Assembly: GCA_002341345.1 (NCBI GenBank)
Contig: DDNW01000192.1
Coordinates: 43,119 to 51,462, forward strand
Length of the DNA: 8,344 nucleotides
Direction: 5' to 3'
Source of the DNA: Erythrobacter sp. UBA2510
GTDB taxonomy: Bacteria > Pseudomonadota > Alphaproteobacteria > Sphingomonadales > Sphingomonadaceae
The notes under the pieces: model-generated
Told to the model about the DNA's origin: nothing
Databases searched by the model: none
Seen by the model: the letters and a program-made list of their open reading frames with translations, nothing else
Made by a program: the position numbers and the translations under genes
Part shown: piece by piece, positions 1-6,724 of the stretch
Numbering within the stretch: position 1 is the first letter of the stretch
How the letters are laid out: every line of letters starts with the position of its first letter

Positions 1-1
1 G

Positions 2-415
2 TTCGACCGCAGCCTTGCCCATGGCGGCGCAATGGCAGGAAAAGCGCTTTTCGAGGCGACTGGACTATCGCCCGCGGACATCGACATCTGCGAATTCTAC
101 GATGCCTTCACGATCATGCCCTTGATCGCGCTCGAGGCCTATGGGTTCCACAAGAACGGTGAAGGTCGGAAGGCCTTTGCCGACGGAGCCGCCGGGCCGA
201 ACGGAAACGGTATGCCGATCAATACCGGAGGCGGGCATCTTTCCGGCTTCTACCTTCAAGGCATGACACCGGTCGCCGAAGCGGTGCTTCAGGCGCGTGG
301 CGCTGCTGGCGAACGCCAGCACGCGAACGCTCGCACTATCCTGGTAACGAATGACGGCGGTCGCTTCGACTATCATATCGGGATGTTGCTGGGATCGGCG
401 GAGCATTCTCGATGA
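2..415 (+). CDS. Thiolase-like (SCP2-type) acetyl-CoA acetyltransferase or aldolase, C-terminal part (5' partial)
   Basis: The reading frame is open from the left edge, so the N-terminal two thirds, including the nucleophilic-cysteine region, lie outside the window. The visible 137 codons match the C-terminal thiolase domain: a CEFYDAFT segment near the start (codons at about 89-112), then PINTGGGHLSGFYLQGM (215-265), then an EAVLQARG-type helix and a closing beta strand. In classical thiolases the glycine-rich loop carries a catalytic GHP histidine. Here the corresponding stretch reads SGFYLQG, with a tyrosine at 251-253, as in the SCP2-like thiolases that pair with DUF35 proteins. Some relatives (Ltp2 of steroid side-chain degradation) act as retro-aldolases rather than thiolases. 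The stop overlaps the start of the DUF35 gene (ATGA), supporting a two-protein complex. The family call is firm; the choice between thiolase and aldolase is open. Confidence 0.88.
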   Translation, partial: FDRSLAHGGAMAGKALFEATGLSPADIDICEFYDAFTIMPLIALEAYGFHKNGEGRKAFADGAAGPNGNGMPINTGGGHLSGFYLQGMTPVAEAVLQARGAAGERQHANARTILVTNDGGRFDYHIGMLLGSAEHSR

Positions 416-819
416 CCGATATCCCCGTCCCGCAACCCGACCTTGCATCGACAAATTTTTTCGCAGCTCTCGACGCCGGACGCCTGGAGATCTTGCGTTG
501 CGACAATTGCGGGACGGCGCATCTGGCTGTTTTGCGTTGCGATGTGTGCGCCGGCATTGCGTTCACGCCTGAGCCTGCAAGCGGCCGTGCAACCGTCTAC
601 AGCTTCACTCGCGTACATATTGCCCACCACCCGGCCTTCGCCGAACGCCTGCCGGTGTGCGGCGGCATTGTCGAGCTGGAAGAAGGCCCGCGTCTTTTCG
701 CGCCGCTGTTGGGCGAAGGCGCCTTTTCCATCGGCGCAGGACTTGTGGTGGAACTGATCCCGGCCGATGGCCGCATGATCGCCGGCTTCCGGCTGGCGAC
801 ACAAGGCACCCGCAGTTGA
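412..819 (+). CDS. DUF35 zinc-ribbon / OB-fold protein, acyl-CoA-binding partner of the thiolase
   Basis: This 135-residue protein has the two-part DUF35 layout. An N-terminal helix is followed by a rubredoxin-like zinc ribbon with CxxC pairs at Cys30/Cys33 and Cys43/Cys46. A C-terminal OB-fold region follows (about residues 57-130) and includes the GRATVYSFTRVH strand typical of the family. DUF35 proteins are usually encoded next to SCP2-type thiolases, and where studied they form complexes with them and help bind acyl-CoA (for example ChsH2 with the aldolase Ltp2). The ATG lies inside the thiolase stop (ATGA), and a GGAG at 400-403 is 8 nt upstream, so translation is probably coupled. All four zinc ligands are present. 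The family is clear; the exact substrate is unknown. Confidence 0.9.
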   Translation: MTDIPVPQPDLASTNFFAALDAGRLEILRCDNCGTAHLAVLRCDVCAGIAFTPEPASGRATVYSFTRVHIAHHPAFAERLPVCGGIVELEEGPRLFAPLLGEGAFSIGAGLVVELIPADGRMIAGFRLATQGTRS

Positions 820-1208
820 TTGATCGCATCGATCATTTCGTCATGACGGTGAAATCCATCGAGAGGACCTGCTCATTCTACCGCAGCGTGCTAGGGATGG
901 AACATCACACGCCCGAAGGGAAGCCCGCCTCAATCTCGTTCGGGCGGCATAAAATCAATTTGCACCAGGTGGATCGAACCTTTGACCCAAAGGCTCGTGT
1001 GCCGATGCCGGGTTCATCAGACTTCTGCCTCGTGACCTCCCTTCCGATTGCCGAATTCGCAGTCCATCTCGAACATTGCGGTGTGGAAGTCGAGAAGGGA
1101 CCGGTCGAACGCTCAGGCGCAACAGGTCAGATGGTCTCTGTCTATTTCCGCGATCCGGATGGGAATCTTGTCGAGGTGAGCCAATATCTCCCCACTGAAT
1201 CGCAATAG
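816..1208 (+). CDS. VOC-family (glyoxalase/extradiol fold) protein, GLOD5-like, TTG start
   Basis: This 130-residue single-unit VOC protein consists of two beta-alpha-beta-beta-beta modules. Module one starts RIDHFVMTV with His7, and module two ends FRDPDGNLVEVSQY with Glu120; these are the usual first and last metal-ligand positions, with His50 a further candidate. The FGRHKINLHQV and SDFCLVTS segments resemble the glyoxalase-domain protein GLOD5 as I remember it. I chose the TTG at 816, which overlaps the DUF35 stop at 817-819 and has AAGG at 803-806. The first downstream ATG (843) would remove His7 and the first strand. VOC proteins include glyoxalases, methylmalonyl-CoA epimerases and extradiol dioxygenases. 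At this length and with this motif set it is not a classical two-domain ring-cleavage dioxygenase, and its reaction is unknown. Confidence 0.85.
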   Translation: MIDRIDHFVMTVKSIERTCSFYRSVLGMEHHTPEGKPASISFGRHKINLHQVDRTFDPKARVPMPGSSDFCLVTSLPIAEFAVHLEHCGVEVEKGPVERSGATGQMVSVYFRDPDGNLVEVSQYLPTESQ

Positions 1209-1232
1209 GCTATCGGGGGGCGGACGGCCCAC
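1209..1232. other. Convergent junction between the + and - operons
   Basis: Only 24 bases separate the stop of the VOC gene (+) from the stop of the phosphotransferase gene (-). The stretch is G-rich (a run of six G at 1215-1220) and holds at best a 4-bp GGGC/GCCC stem with no T-run on either side. No convincing bidirectional terminator is visible, so the opposing transcripts may overlap or end inside each other's coding region. Confidence 0.6.
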
Positions 1233-2348
1233 TCATGCCTCAAGCAGGGAGCGTGGACCACTGAACCCAGGAGCAAGCCCACGATGCTTTGCAAAATCTG
1301 GCGAAAGCGCAGGTATGGGCAGGCCGAGCTTTGCAGCAATGATCTGGGTCGCTGTGTTGGCGTGCGCCATCCTCGTTTCGGTCGCCAGTCGGCCGGCCGC
1401 GATACCGATATCGGCTGCCCGGATAAGCGTAACGGCGATGAAGAACGCTCCCAACACGATAAAATAATCGATGTCGTGCACCTGCGCGCCGGAAGCTTCT
1501 CGATAGTGCCGAACGAATTCGTCATGGTCAGGCCATCCTGCTGCGCGCTCGATCCCCACCATGTCGGTGACGAAGCTGTCCATCATCAGCCAATAGCCAA
1601 CGTCCAGACTGCGGGGCCCCACCAGCGCCCCTTCCCAGTCCAGAACTGCGGCGACCGACCGATCGGCTTTGAACAGTATGTTGCCCGGGCGTGCGTCGCC
1701 CCACAACAACACGTCTTCTTCGTCACTCAGTTCTCGGCGGTTTCGCAGCAAGTGTTCAAGCGCCTGGTCGGTCAGGGGAAATGATCTGCCTTGCGCCGCC
1801 CATCGATACCACGCTTCAAGATGGCTTAGGTGCCGATCGATACCTTTTTCGCTACCGGACAGGAAGGCATGTGTGCGCCGCCAGTCGGTGGCATGGATTG
1901 CGGCAACCTCGCCCATGGCGTTGAAAGCGAGCTCCCTACGCTCTTCCGGAGCTATTTCGACAAGCAGTCCCTGGACGTGCATGGACGGCCTGCCGAGCGG
2001 AGCGCGACCTTCCACCTCTCGCATGACCATGAACGGCAGCCCCAGGATCTCGCCTGTAGCCTCGAGCCCCATCAAAGGCGGCACCGGCACTTTTCCAGCA
2101 GCGGCTATGCCTTTCATCACTCGATATTCGCGTGCGATATCCGGTTCGAGAAAGAGCTGTTTGCCGCGCTGTTCCATCCGGATGACAAATCGCTCGGGAA
2201 CACCAAATGCTGTTCGGCGACAGACCAGGCTCAGCAATTCGCTGGATTGTCCACCTGACAGAGGCCGAAGATCGACTACAGTCGCGTCCGGGCCGAAGGC
2301 CGTCTCCTGGCATAGCCATTCGCCCAGTCGAGCCTCGCGGTCAGACAT
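1233..2348 (-). CDS. APH-fold phosphotransferase family protein (possible acyl-CoA or small-molecule kinase)
   Basis: This 371-residue protein has an aminoglycoside-phosphotransferase/choline-kinase fold. The N-lobe has LSGGQSSELL (residues 30-39) as the nucleotide loop, Arg57 at the usual lysine position in FVIRME, and Glu74 in the following helix. The C-lobe carries a Brenner-type catalytic loop, WGDARPGN (216-223, Asp218 and Asn223), with Trp replacing the usual His, then VLDWEG (Asp237) as the metal-binding DFG equivalent. It resembles the phosphotransferase branch related to the kinase domains of ACAD10/ACAD11 more than antibiotic-resistance enzymes. I chose the ATG at 2348, which overlaps the stop of the MDR gene by 8 bp (ATGTCTGA) and precedes the conserved domain directly. 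A start at 2468 would add 40 residues encoded inside the MDR gene. Last gene of the minus-strand series. The fold is certain; the substrate is unknown. Confidence 0.87.
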   Translation of the reverse strand: MSDREARLGEWLCQETAFGPDATVVDLRPLSGGQSSELLSLVCRRTAFGVPERFVIRMEQRGKQLFLEPDIAREYRVMKGIAAAGKVPVPPLMGLEATGEILGLPFMVMREVEGRAPLGRPSMHVQGLLVEIAPEERRELAFNAMGEVAAIHATDWRRTHAFLSGSEKGIDRHLSHLEAWYRWAAQGRSFPLTDQALEHLLRNRRELSDEEDVLLWGDARPGNILFKADRSVAAVLDWEGALVGPRSLDVGYWLMMDSFVTDMVGIERAAGWPDHDEFVRHYREASGAQVHDIDYFIVLGAFFIAVTLIRAADIGIAAGRLATETRMAHANTATQIIAAKLGLPIPALSPDFAKHRGLAPGFSGPRSLLEA

Positions 2349-3285
2349 CGCCTGCGACCTTGATGACGATCTTTGCATGGGGGCTTCCGTTCTGCGCTGC
2401 CCACGCACGGTCGATCTGTTCGATCGGATACTCGACCGTGTCGATATCCCAGTTACCCGCTTTCGCATAGGCCAACAATCGCTGGAAAGCCGCCTTTCTG
2501 TCTGCCGGACTACGGATCAACTCGCCGGTATCGACTCCATGGTGATGGCGGCGGCGCAGTTCCGATAGCGTCAGGGTCATGGTTCGCCCCGCACGCGTAC
2601 CGATGCTCATCATTCGTCCGCCTTCCGCGACAGACCGCATCGCAGCCTCTGCCGGTGCGCCGAACAGCGGATCGAGAACGACGTCGTAACCTCGCTCGCC
2701 CTTCTCTTTGGCCAGAGCGCCGTCATCATCGCCAGTGCCCAGTTGCACGACGGCATCGAGCACCCCGCGATCCTTGAGCCTTTGCAGCGCATCTATAGAG
2801 CGCGCGGCTCCGACCACGACCCCCGCTCCCATTTGTCGTGCGGCCAGGGCACCGATCTGACCGACGGGCCCCGTGGCACCCAGGATAAGCACGCGCTCGC
2901 CGTTCCGGATGTTCGCTTCCTCCAGCGGAATCACCGCGCCCAGCCCCGCGATTGCCAGGGCGATGACCTGCTTGGCATCAACATCTTCAGGAATTGGCCA
3001 GACTTCGGCTTCGGGGACGAGGGTCGTATCGCAAATGGCACCGTGGGGAGGGACCGAATGGCCAAAATAGACCCGCGTCCCATCGTCCAGTCGACCAATG
3101 CCCTCACCGCCTACGACATAGGGAAACACAGGATTCTTGTAGGTGCCAAGCACCCGGAGGACGTCTGTTGGCTGAAGACCTGCCCACTCGACTGCTATCC
3201 GAACCGCGCCGGCCACCTCCGGAGGCTCGGGCAGGTCGGTCAGGAAAGGGTGTCCGTTCAGTCCTTCGACGATGGCAGCCCGCAT
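2341..3285 (-). CDS. Zinc-less MDR oxidoreductase (quinone oxidoreductase / enoyl reductase-like)
   Basis: This 314-residue medium-chain dehydrogenase/reductase has an N-terminal GroES-like domain (about 1-120) and a Rossmann domain with LGATGPVGQIG at 135-145. It lacks the catalytic-zinc signature: the usual GHE motif reads GGEGIG (59-64), and there is no four-cysteine structural zinc loop. That places it with quinone oxidoreductases and related NADPH-dependent enone reductases, although the substrate pocket is not readable. The GAARS segment (159-163) after the second strand would suit NADPH binding (inference). The ATG at 3285 has a strong AGGAG-type site a few bases upstream. The stop overlaps the phosphotransferase start, so the two are probably translated together. 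It may reduce an unsaturated carbonyl intermediate of the pathway. Confidence 0.87.
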   Translation of the reverse strand: MRAAIVEGLNGHPFLTDLPEPPEVAGAVRIAVEWAGLQPTDVLRVLGTYKNPVFPYVVGGEGIGRLDDGTRVYFGHSVPPHGAICDTTLVPEAEVWPIPEDVDAKQVIALAIAGLGAVIPLEEANIRNGERVLILGATGPVGQIGALAARQMGAGVVVGAARSIDALQRLKDRGVLDAVVQLGTGDDDGALAKEKGERGYDVVLDPLFGAPAEAAMRSVAEGGRMMSIGTRAGRTMTLTLSELRRRHHHGVDTGELIRSPADRKAAFQRLLAYAKAGNWDIDTVEYPIEQIDRAWAAQNGSPHAKIVIKVAGDV

Positions 3286-3395
3286 CCAGCTCTCCTATGT
3301 TTCGTTGGCCCGCAATATCCGGTCGCTGGCGAAAGTCGATGACCAACCGGCGCCCCCGGCCAGCCCGTTTCGCGACCGGAACGGAAGGCTTGGTT
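3286..3395. repeat. Intergenic 110 bp with a 9-bp inverted repeat (TCCGGTCGC / GCGACCGGA)
   Basis: This is the gap between the aldehyde dehydrogenase stop and the MDR start, both on the minus strand. Perfect arms lie at 3318-3326 and 3372-3380, about 45 bases apart. Shorter inner arms (CGAAA at 3330-3334, TTTCG at 3368-3372) could extend the pairing across a bulge. The loop is very GC-rich (3346-3365). There is no T-run, so it is not a standard intrinsic terminator. An mRNA-stabilising structure or a chance match are both possible. Confidence 0.35.
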
Positions 3396-4856
3396 CTATC
3401 CGTGCCGGTGGATGATCGTCTTCATCGTGGAGAGCTCGTGCATTGCCGCGAGACCCTTTTCCCGACCGTGACCTGATCGCTTGACGCCACCAAACGGCAA
3501 CTCGATCCCGCCACCGGCCGCAAAACCGTTGATGTAGACCTGGCCCGCGCGAATCTTGCGGGCAAGCCGCATTGCCCGCCCTCCGTCGCGCGTCCAGACA
3601 CCGGCAAGAAGTCCGAATTCGCTGTCATTTGCCATCCGTAAGGCATCGGCCTCGTCATCGAAGGGAATGACGCACAAAACCGGCCCGAAGACTTCTTCGG
3701 TCGCAAGGCGGTTTTCTGGATCGACCGGGCCGAACAGCTTTGGCGCGACATAGAAGCCGTCTGCCGATACACCGGCCTCGACCTTGCCTTCTGCGATCAG
3801 AGAGATCCCGTCAGCCTTGGCCTGATCGATAAAGCCTTCGACCCGCTGCCGTTGGCGTTGGTTTATGACAGGACCAAGATCCAGGTCCATTTCGGGCGAG
3901 CCGGCACGCAGCTTGGCAAACGCGTCAGCGATGGCTCCGACCAGGCGATCGAAATCCGCTCGCTCGACAAGCACGCGCGATCCAGCCGAACAGGTCTGTC
4001 CAGCGTTGTTTACGATGCCATTGACGATAGCTGGCACGGCCACTGAAAGGTCGGCGTCGGCGAACAGCAGATGGGGCGATTTACCGCCAAGCTCGAGCGT
4101 ACAACCGATCGCGCGTCGCGCCGCCGCTGCCTGAATTAATTCGCCAACTTGGGGGCTGCCGGTAAAGGCCACATAGTCGATATCGTCATGCGAACTGAGG
4201 AGTGTGCCGGTAACGGAGCCGCGCCCAGGCAGAACCGAAAGCGCCCCAGCCGGAAAACCCACTTCAGCCGCCAATTGCGCCATTCGCAGCACCGAAAGGC
4301 ACCCGTCTTCGGCTGGCTTCACGACCGCCGCATTACCCACCGCGAGCGAAGGAGCGACATTGCGGCCGAACATCTGTGCCGGATAGTTCCACGGAATGAT
4401 ATGAGCGACGACGCCGTGCGGTTCTCGCTCGGTCGCCACAAAGAACTCGCGCATATACGGGATGGTTTCACCGTGCAGCTTGTCGGCAGCGCCGGCATAG
4501 AATTCGAAATAGCGTGCCGTCGCGGCAATGTCGGCCTGGGCCTGCTTAAGCGGCTTTCCAGTATCGCGCGCCTCAAGCGCGACCAGTTCATCCGCGCTTT
4601 CCTGGATGGCCCGCGATAAACGCGCCAGCAACCGGCCGCGTTCGAATCCGGCAAGTCGGCCCCACTCACCCTCTTCCAGCGCGCGGCGCCCGGCTGCTAC
4701 GGCTCGGTCAACCTCCGCCTTCCCGGCTTCGGCGATTTCTGTGAAGACGACACCTTCGGCCGGTGCAATAACCGGCACGCTTGCTCCGCCTTCGACGGGT
4801 ACCACCTTGTTGGCGATGAAGGCCCCCTGGTAAGGACCTTCGGCGCTGCTGGACAT
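3396..4856 (-). CDS. NAD(P)+-dependent aldehyde dehydrogenase, non-acylating
   Basis: This 486-residue protein is full length for the ALDH superfamily. It oxidises an aldehyde to its acid with NAD(P)+. The visible signature residues are PWNYP with oxyanion Asn157, cofactor-site Lys180 in VVKPAE, FTGS at 231-234, the general-base Glu255 in LELGGKS, the nucleophile Cys289 in NAGQTCS, and Glu388 in EEVFGP. All catalytic residues are intact. The C-terminal GGIELPFGGVKRSGHGRE stretch is typical of betaine-aldehyde and hydroxymuconic-semialdehyde dehydrogenase relatives, but the substrate cannot be assigned. The ATG at 4856 is preceded by GGGAG at about 7 nt. The gene follows the hydrolase by 54 bp, and its position suggests it acts on an aldehyde formed from the ring-cleavage route or from side-chain breakdown. 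It is not an MhpF-type acylating enzyme, which is shorter and of different architecture. Confidence 0.92.
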   Translation of the reverse strand: MSSSAEGPYQGAFIANKVVPVEGGASVPVIAPAEGVVFTEIAEAGKAEVDRAVAAGRRALEEGEWGRLAGFERGRLLARLSRAIQESADELVALEARDTGKPLKQAQADIAATARYFEFYAGAADKLHGETIPYMREFFVATEREPHGVVAHIIPWNYPAQMFGRNVAPSLAVGNAAVVKPAEDGCLSVLRMAQLAAEVGFPAGALSVLPGRGSVTGTLLSSHDDIDYVAFTGSPQVGELIQAAAARRAIGCTLELGGKSPHLLFADADLSVAVPAIVNGIVNNAGQTCSAGSRVLVERADFDRLVGAIADAFAKLRAGSPEMDLDLGPVINQRQRQRVEGFIDQAKADGISLIAEGKVEAGVSADGFYVAPKLFGPVDPENRLATEEVFGPVLCVIPFDDEADALRMANDSEFGLLAGVWTRDGGRAMRLARKIRAGQVYINGFAAGGGIELPFGGVKRSGHGREKGLAAMHELSTMKTIIHRHG

Positions 4857-4910
4857 AATTTCACTCCCGGTTTGCGACTTCGCTCGTCGCCAATGTAATT
4901 GAATCGCCCC

Positions 4911-5795
4911 TTAGCCGGGTATCTGCTCGCCAAGAAGGAATGCAATATTGGCCGGATTGAACAGTTCGGGAGCTTCGAAATGCGCCCAATGCTTGACGCC
5001 GTGAATGGTCAGCGTGCGCACATCGTGCGCCAGTTCGGCGATCCGCTCGCCCGTCTTGGTGTAATCTGGATTGTCGTCGGGCGCCAAGATGATGAAAATG
5101 GGCACCTCGACACCTTTCCATTCGTCCTCGGTGACCAGGTTACGGCGTCGAACATCCTCTTCCTGAAGGACGAGGATATTTGCCATTGCCATTTTCATAT
5201 CGGGCTCGCGATAGATCGCCTGCCGCACCTGCACGAGGTCCGGAATTCGATCTTCTTCCTTGAACAGGATGGAATTGAAGACCGGCTTGATATTTTCCCA
5301 ACTGGGATCGTCAACCGCGGCGTTGCGCACCTTCTTCGTGCGCGAAAGGGTCTGCGGGTTGATGAACAGGCCCGATGTCGCAAGCATCGTCAGCTTCTCA
5401 ACCCGTTCGGGATGATCGACAACGAGGCGGCTTGTCACCCAAGCACCCAGCGAAACACCGATGAACGACGCCTTTTCTAGACCCAGTGCATCCATGAACG
5501 CGAGAACATGCTTTACATAAAAGCCGATTTCATAAGGTTCGTCCGGCCTGTCGCTAAACCCGCTGCCCGCTAGGTCGATTGCCAGACAGCGAAAGTGCTT
5601 CGCGTGGCTTTCAAGGGTCGCGCAAAAACATTCCCAACTGCTGCCTGTGCCGTGGATCATTATCACGGCTGGAGCGTCGGGCGGGCCTGCTTCGGCGTAA
5701 CGGGTACGAATTCCCCCGGCATCAACGTATTTCTGGCAGAACTCCAGCTTCATCAGATGCCCCCAGATGCTCCGGTGGCGATAGTCCTCGGTCAT
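4911..5795 (-). CDS. Alpha/beta-hydrolase, probable meta-cleavage product (C-C bond) hydrolase
   Basis: This 294-residue alpha/beta-hydrolase has oxyanion-region HGTGSSW at 48-54, the nucleophile elbow GVSLGAW with Ser115, an acid residue at Asp240/241 in LAPDD, and the catalytic His269 in KHWAHFE. The HW(x)(x)(W/F)E context near the C-terminus is shared with meta-cleavage hydrolases such as BphD and MhpC. The oxyanion loop lacks the extended GxGPGA form of those enzymes, so the substrate may differ. The start codon sits in an ATGA overlap with the dioxygenase stop and has AAGGAGA just upstream; a later in-frame ATG (residue 15) is less supported. Tight coupling to an extradiol dioxygenase is the main evidence for C-C hydrolysis of a ring-cleavage product, which would release a dienoate and a carboxylic acid. 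A plain esterase is the alternative. Confidence 0.85.
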   Translation of the reverse strand: MTEDYRHRSIWGHLMKLEFCQKYVDAGGIRTRYAEAGPPDAPAVIMIHGTGSSWECFCATLESHAKHFRCLAIDLAGSGFSDRPDEPYEIGFYVKHVLAFMDALGLEKASFIGVSLGAWVTSRLVVDHPERVEKLTMLATSGLFINPQTLSRTKKVRNAAVDDPSWENIKPVFNSILFKEEDRIPDLVQVRQAIYREPDMKMAMANILVLQEEDVRRRNLVTEDEWKGVEVPIFIILAPDDNPDYTKTGERIAELAHDVRTLTIHGVKHWAHFEAPELFNPANIAFLLGEQIPG

Positions 5796-6724
5796 GCCAT
5801 CTCCTTTTCAAAAGCCGTGATACAGCCCATCCCCGTTATCCATGTCGGCACCGGGCTATATTTGCTGGTCTGCGCAGGAAGGGACCATGCACCTAGCGCT
5901 GCAATCCATGATCTGATTTCCTGCCCCCCGGTTCCGCCGTCGGCGAGCAGAGTTTCGTTGTCGATCGCCAGCACCGGGTCCATGTCCCCCCGGCACATGC
6001 AATCGAGAAGCCAGCGGTCCCATTCTTCGTTGATAGGCCCCGTTCCTCCTGCAGCCCGGCGCTCTTTCGATGACTTCTCGCGCGCGGCGTTGAATTCCTT
6101 AACGCGCGGACGACCGTTAATCAGATAGTCGCGGGTTTCGGAAGAAATCGTAGGATCGTCAGGCGAGACAGACGGGGGCGAATGCGACAATCCACCAGAC
6201 CCGACCACAATCGCCCGACCGCCTCCGGGGAATGCCCGGATCGCATCGCCGACGGCCTTTCCGAACTCGAAGCACCGGGCGAGCGTCGGTAGCGGCTCCC
6301 CCCCAGAACTGATCATTATGGGGACGATCGGAGTCTCGAGCGCGGGTGAAAGCGCGGCGAGTGGCTGCGTGATGCCGTGATCCACACCCATGTTGTGTGA
6401 CAGTGCAGGATCGAAGCCGGCCGCCATAACCGCCTTTGCGATGAAGGACGCCAATTGCGGATGTGTCGGCAGCGGGCCTCCGGGGCTGTCATAATCGCCA
6501 AAGCCGGTCACATCGCCCACGCCGATGCAGAACGGCGGCATCATGTCGAAGAAGAAATTGCGAACATGATCAGGGCCGAAGATCACCAGCACATCGGGCG
6601 CGATGCGTGATATTGCGTCACGGGCATCGAAGACTGCGTCAACGTAGGTCTTAGCGGGGCCTTCCAGCGGCTCGAGATTCCAGGAGGGCGAATGGGACAT
6701 CCCCACGATGCCTGCCAGTTGCAT
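5792..6724 (-). CDS. Class III (LigB-family) extradiol ring-cleavage dioxygenase, MhpB-like
   Basis: This 310-residue protein aligns along its length, from memory, with 2,3-dihydroxyphenylpropionate 1,2-dioxygenase (MhpB). It would use Fe(II) and O2 to open a catechol ring next to a hydroxyl. Family hallmarks in order are MSHSP (His11), FGPDH (Asp52, His53), MMPPFCIGVG (61-70), NMGVDHG (Asp115, His116), GSGGLSHSPP (His181), INEEWD (231-236) and GGQEIRSW (Glu269). All conserved His/Asp/Glu positions of MhpB-type enzymes appear to be present. The ATG at 6724 has GGGGAAGAG at 6728-6736. It is the first gene after a 185-bp gap and overlaps the hydrolase by ATGA. MhpB-like enzymes usually act on catechols with a 3-substituent, so a substituted catechol is likely, but the side chain cannot be read from sequence. 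Confidence 0.92.
   Translation of the reverse strand: MQLAGIVGMSHSPSWNLEPLEGPAKTYVDAVFDARDAISRIAPDVLVIFGPDHVRNFFFDMMPPFCIGVGDVTGFGDYDSPGGPLPTHPQLASFIAKAVMAAGFDPALSHNMGVDHGITQPLAALSPALETPIVPIMISSGGEPLPTLARCFEFGKAVGDAIRAFPGGGRAIVVGSGGLSHSPPSVSPDDPTISSETRDYLINGRPRVKEFNAAREKSSKERRAAGGTGPINEEWDRWLLDCMCRGDMDPVLAIDNETLLADGGTGGQEIRSWIAALGAWSLPAQTSKYSPVPTWITGMGCITAFEKEMA

Noticed and set aside
657..815. N-terminal extension of the VOC protein into the DUF35 gene
   Set aside because: The extra 53 residues are Arg-rich shadow sequence; the VOC fold begins directly after the TTG at 816.
1215..1230. G-rich stretch as an intrinsic terminator
   Set aside because: Only a 4-bp GGGC/GCCC stem can be drawn and no T-run follows on either strand.
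1233..2348. Aminoglycoside resistance gene
   Set aside because: The fold is shared, but the WGD catalytic loop, the Arg at the lysine position and the catabolic operon context fit the general phosphotransferase family better than a resistance enzyme.
2349..2468. N-terminal extension of the phosphotransferase to an upstream ATG at 2468
   Set aside because: The added 40 residues are Arg/Ser-rich and lie wholly inside the MDR coding region; the ATG at 2348 gives a standard domain start.
1669..2568. Long open frame on the + strand (299 codons)
   Set aside because: It lies opposite the phosphotransferase and MDR genes, which have full family motifs. Its translation is Ser/Arg/Pro-rich without recognisable domains, as expected for a shadow frame in GC-rich DNA.
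4899..5480. + strand open frame of 193 codons opposite the hydrolase
   Set aside because: No family motif and no convincing ribosome-binding site; the opposite strand carries the intact catalytic triad of the hydrolase.
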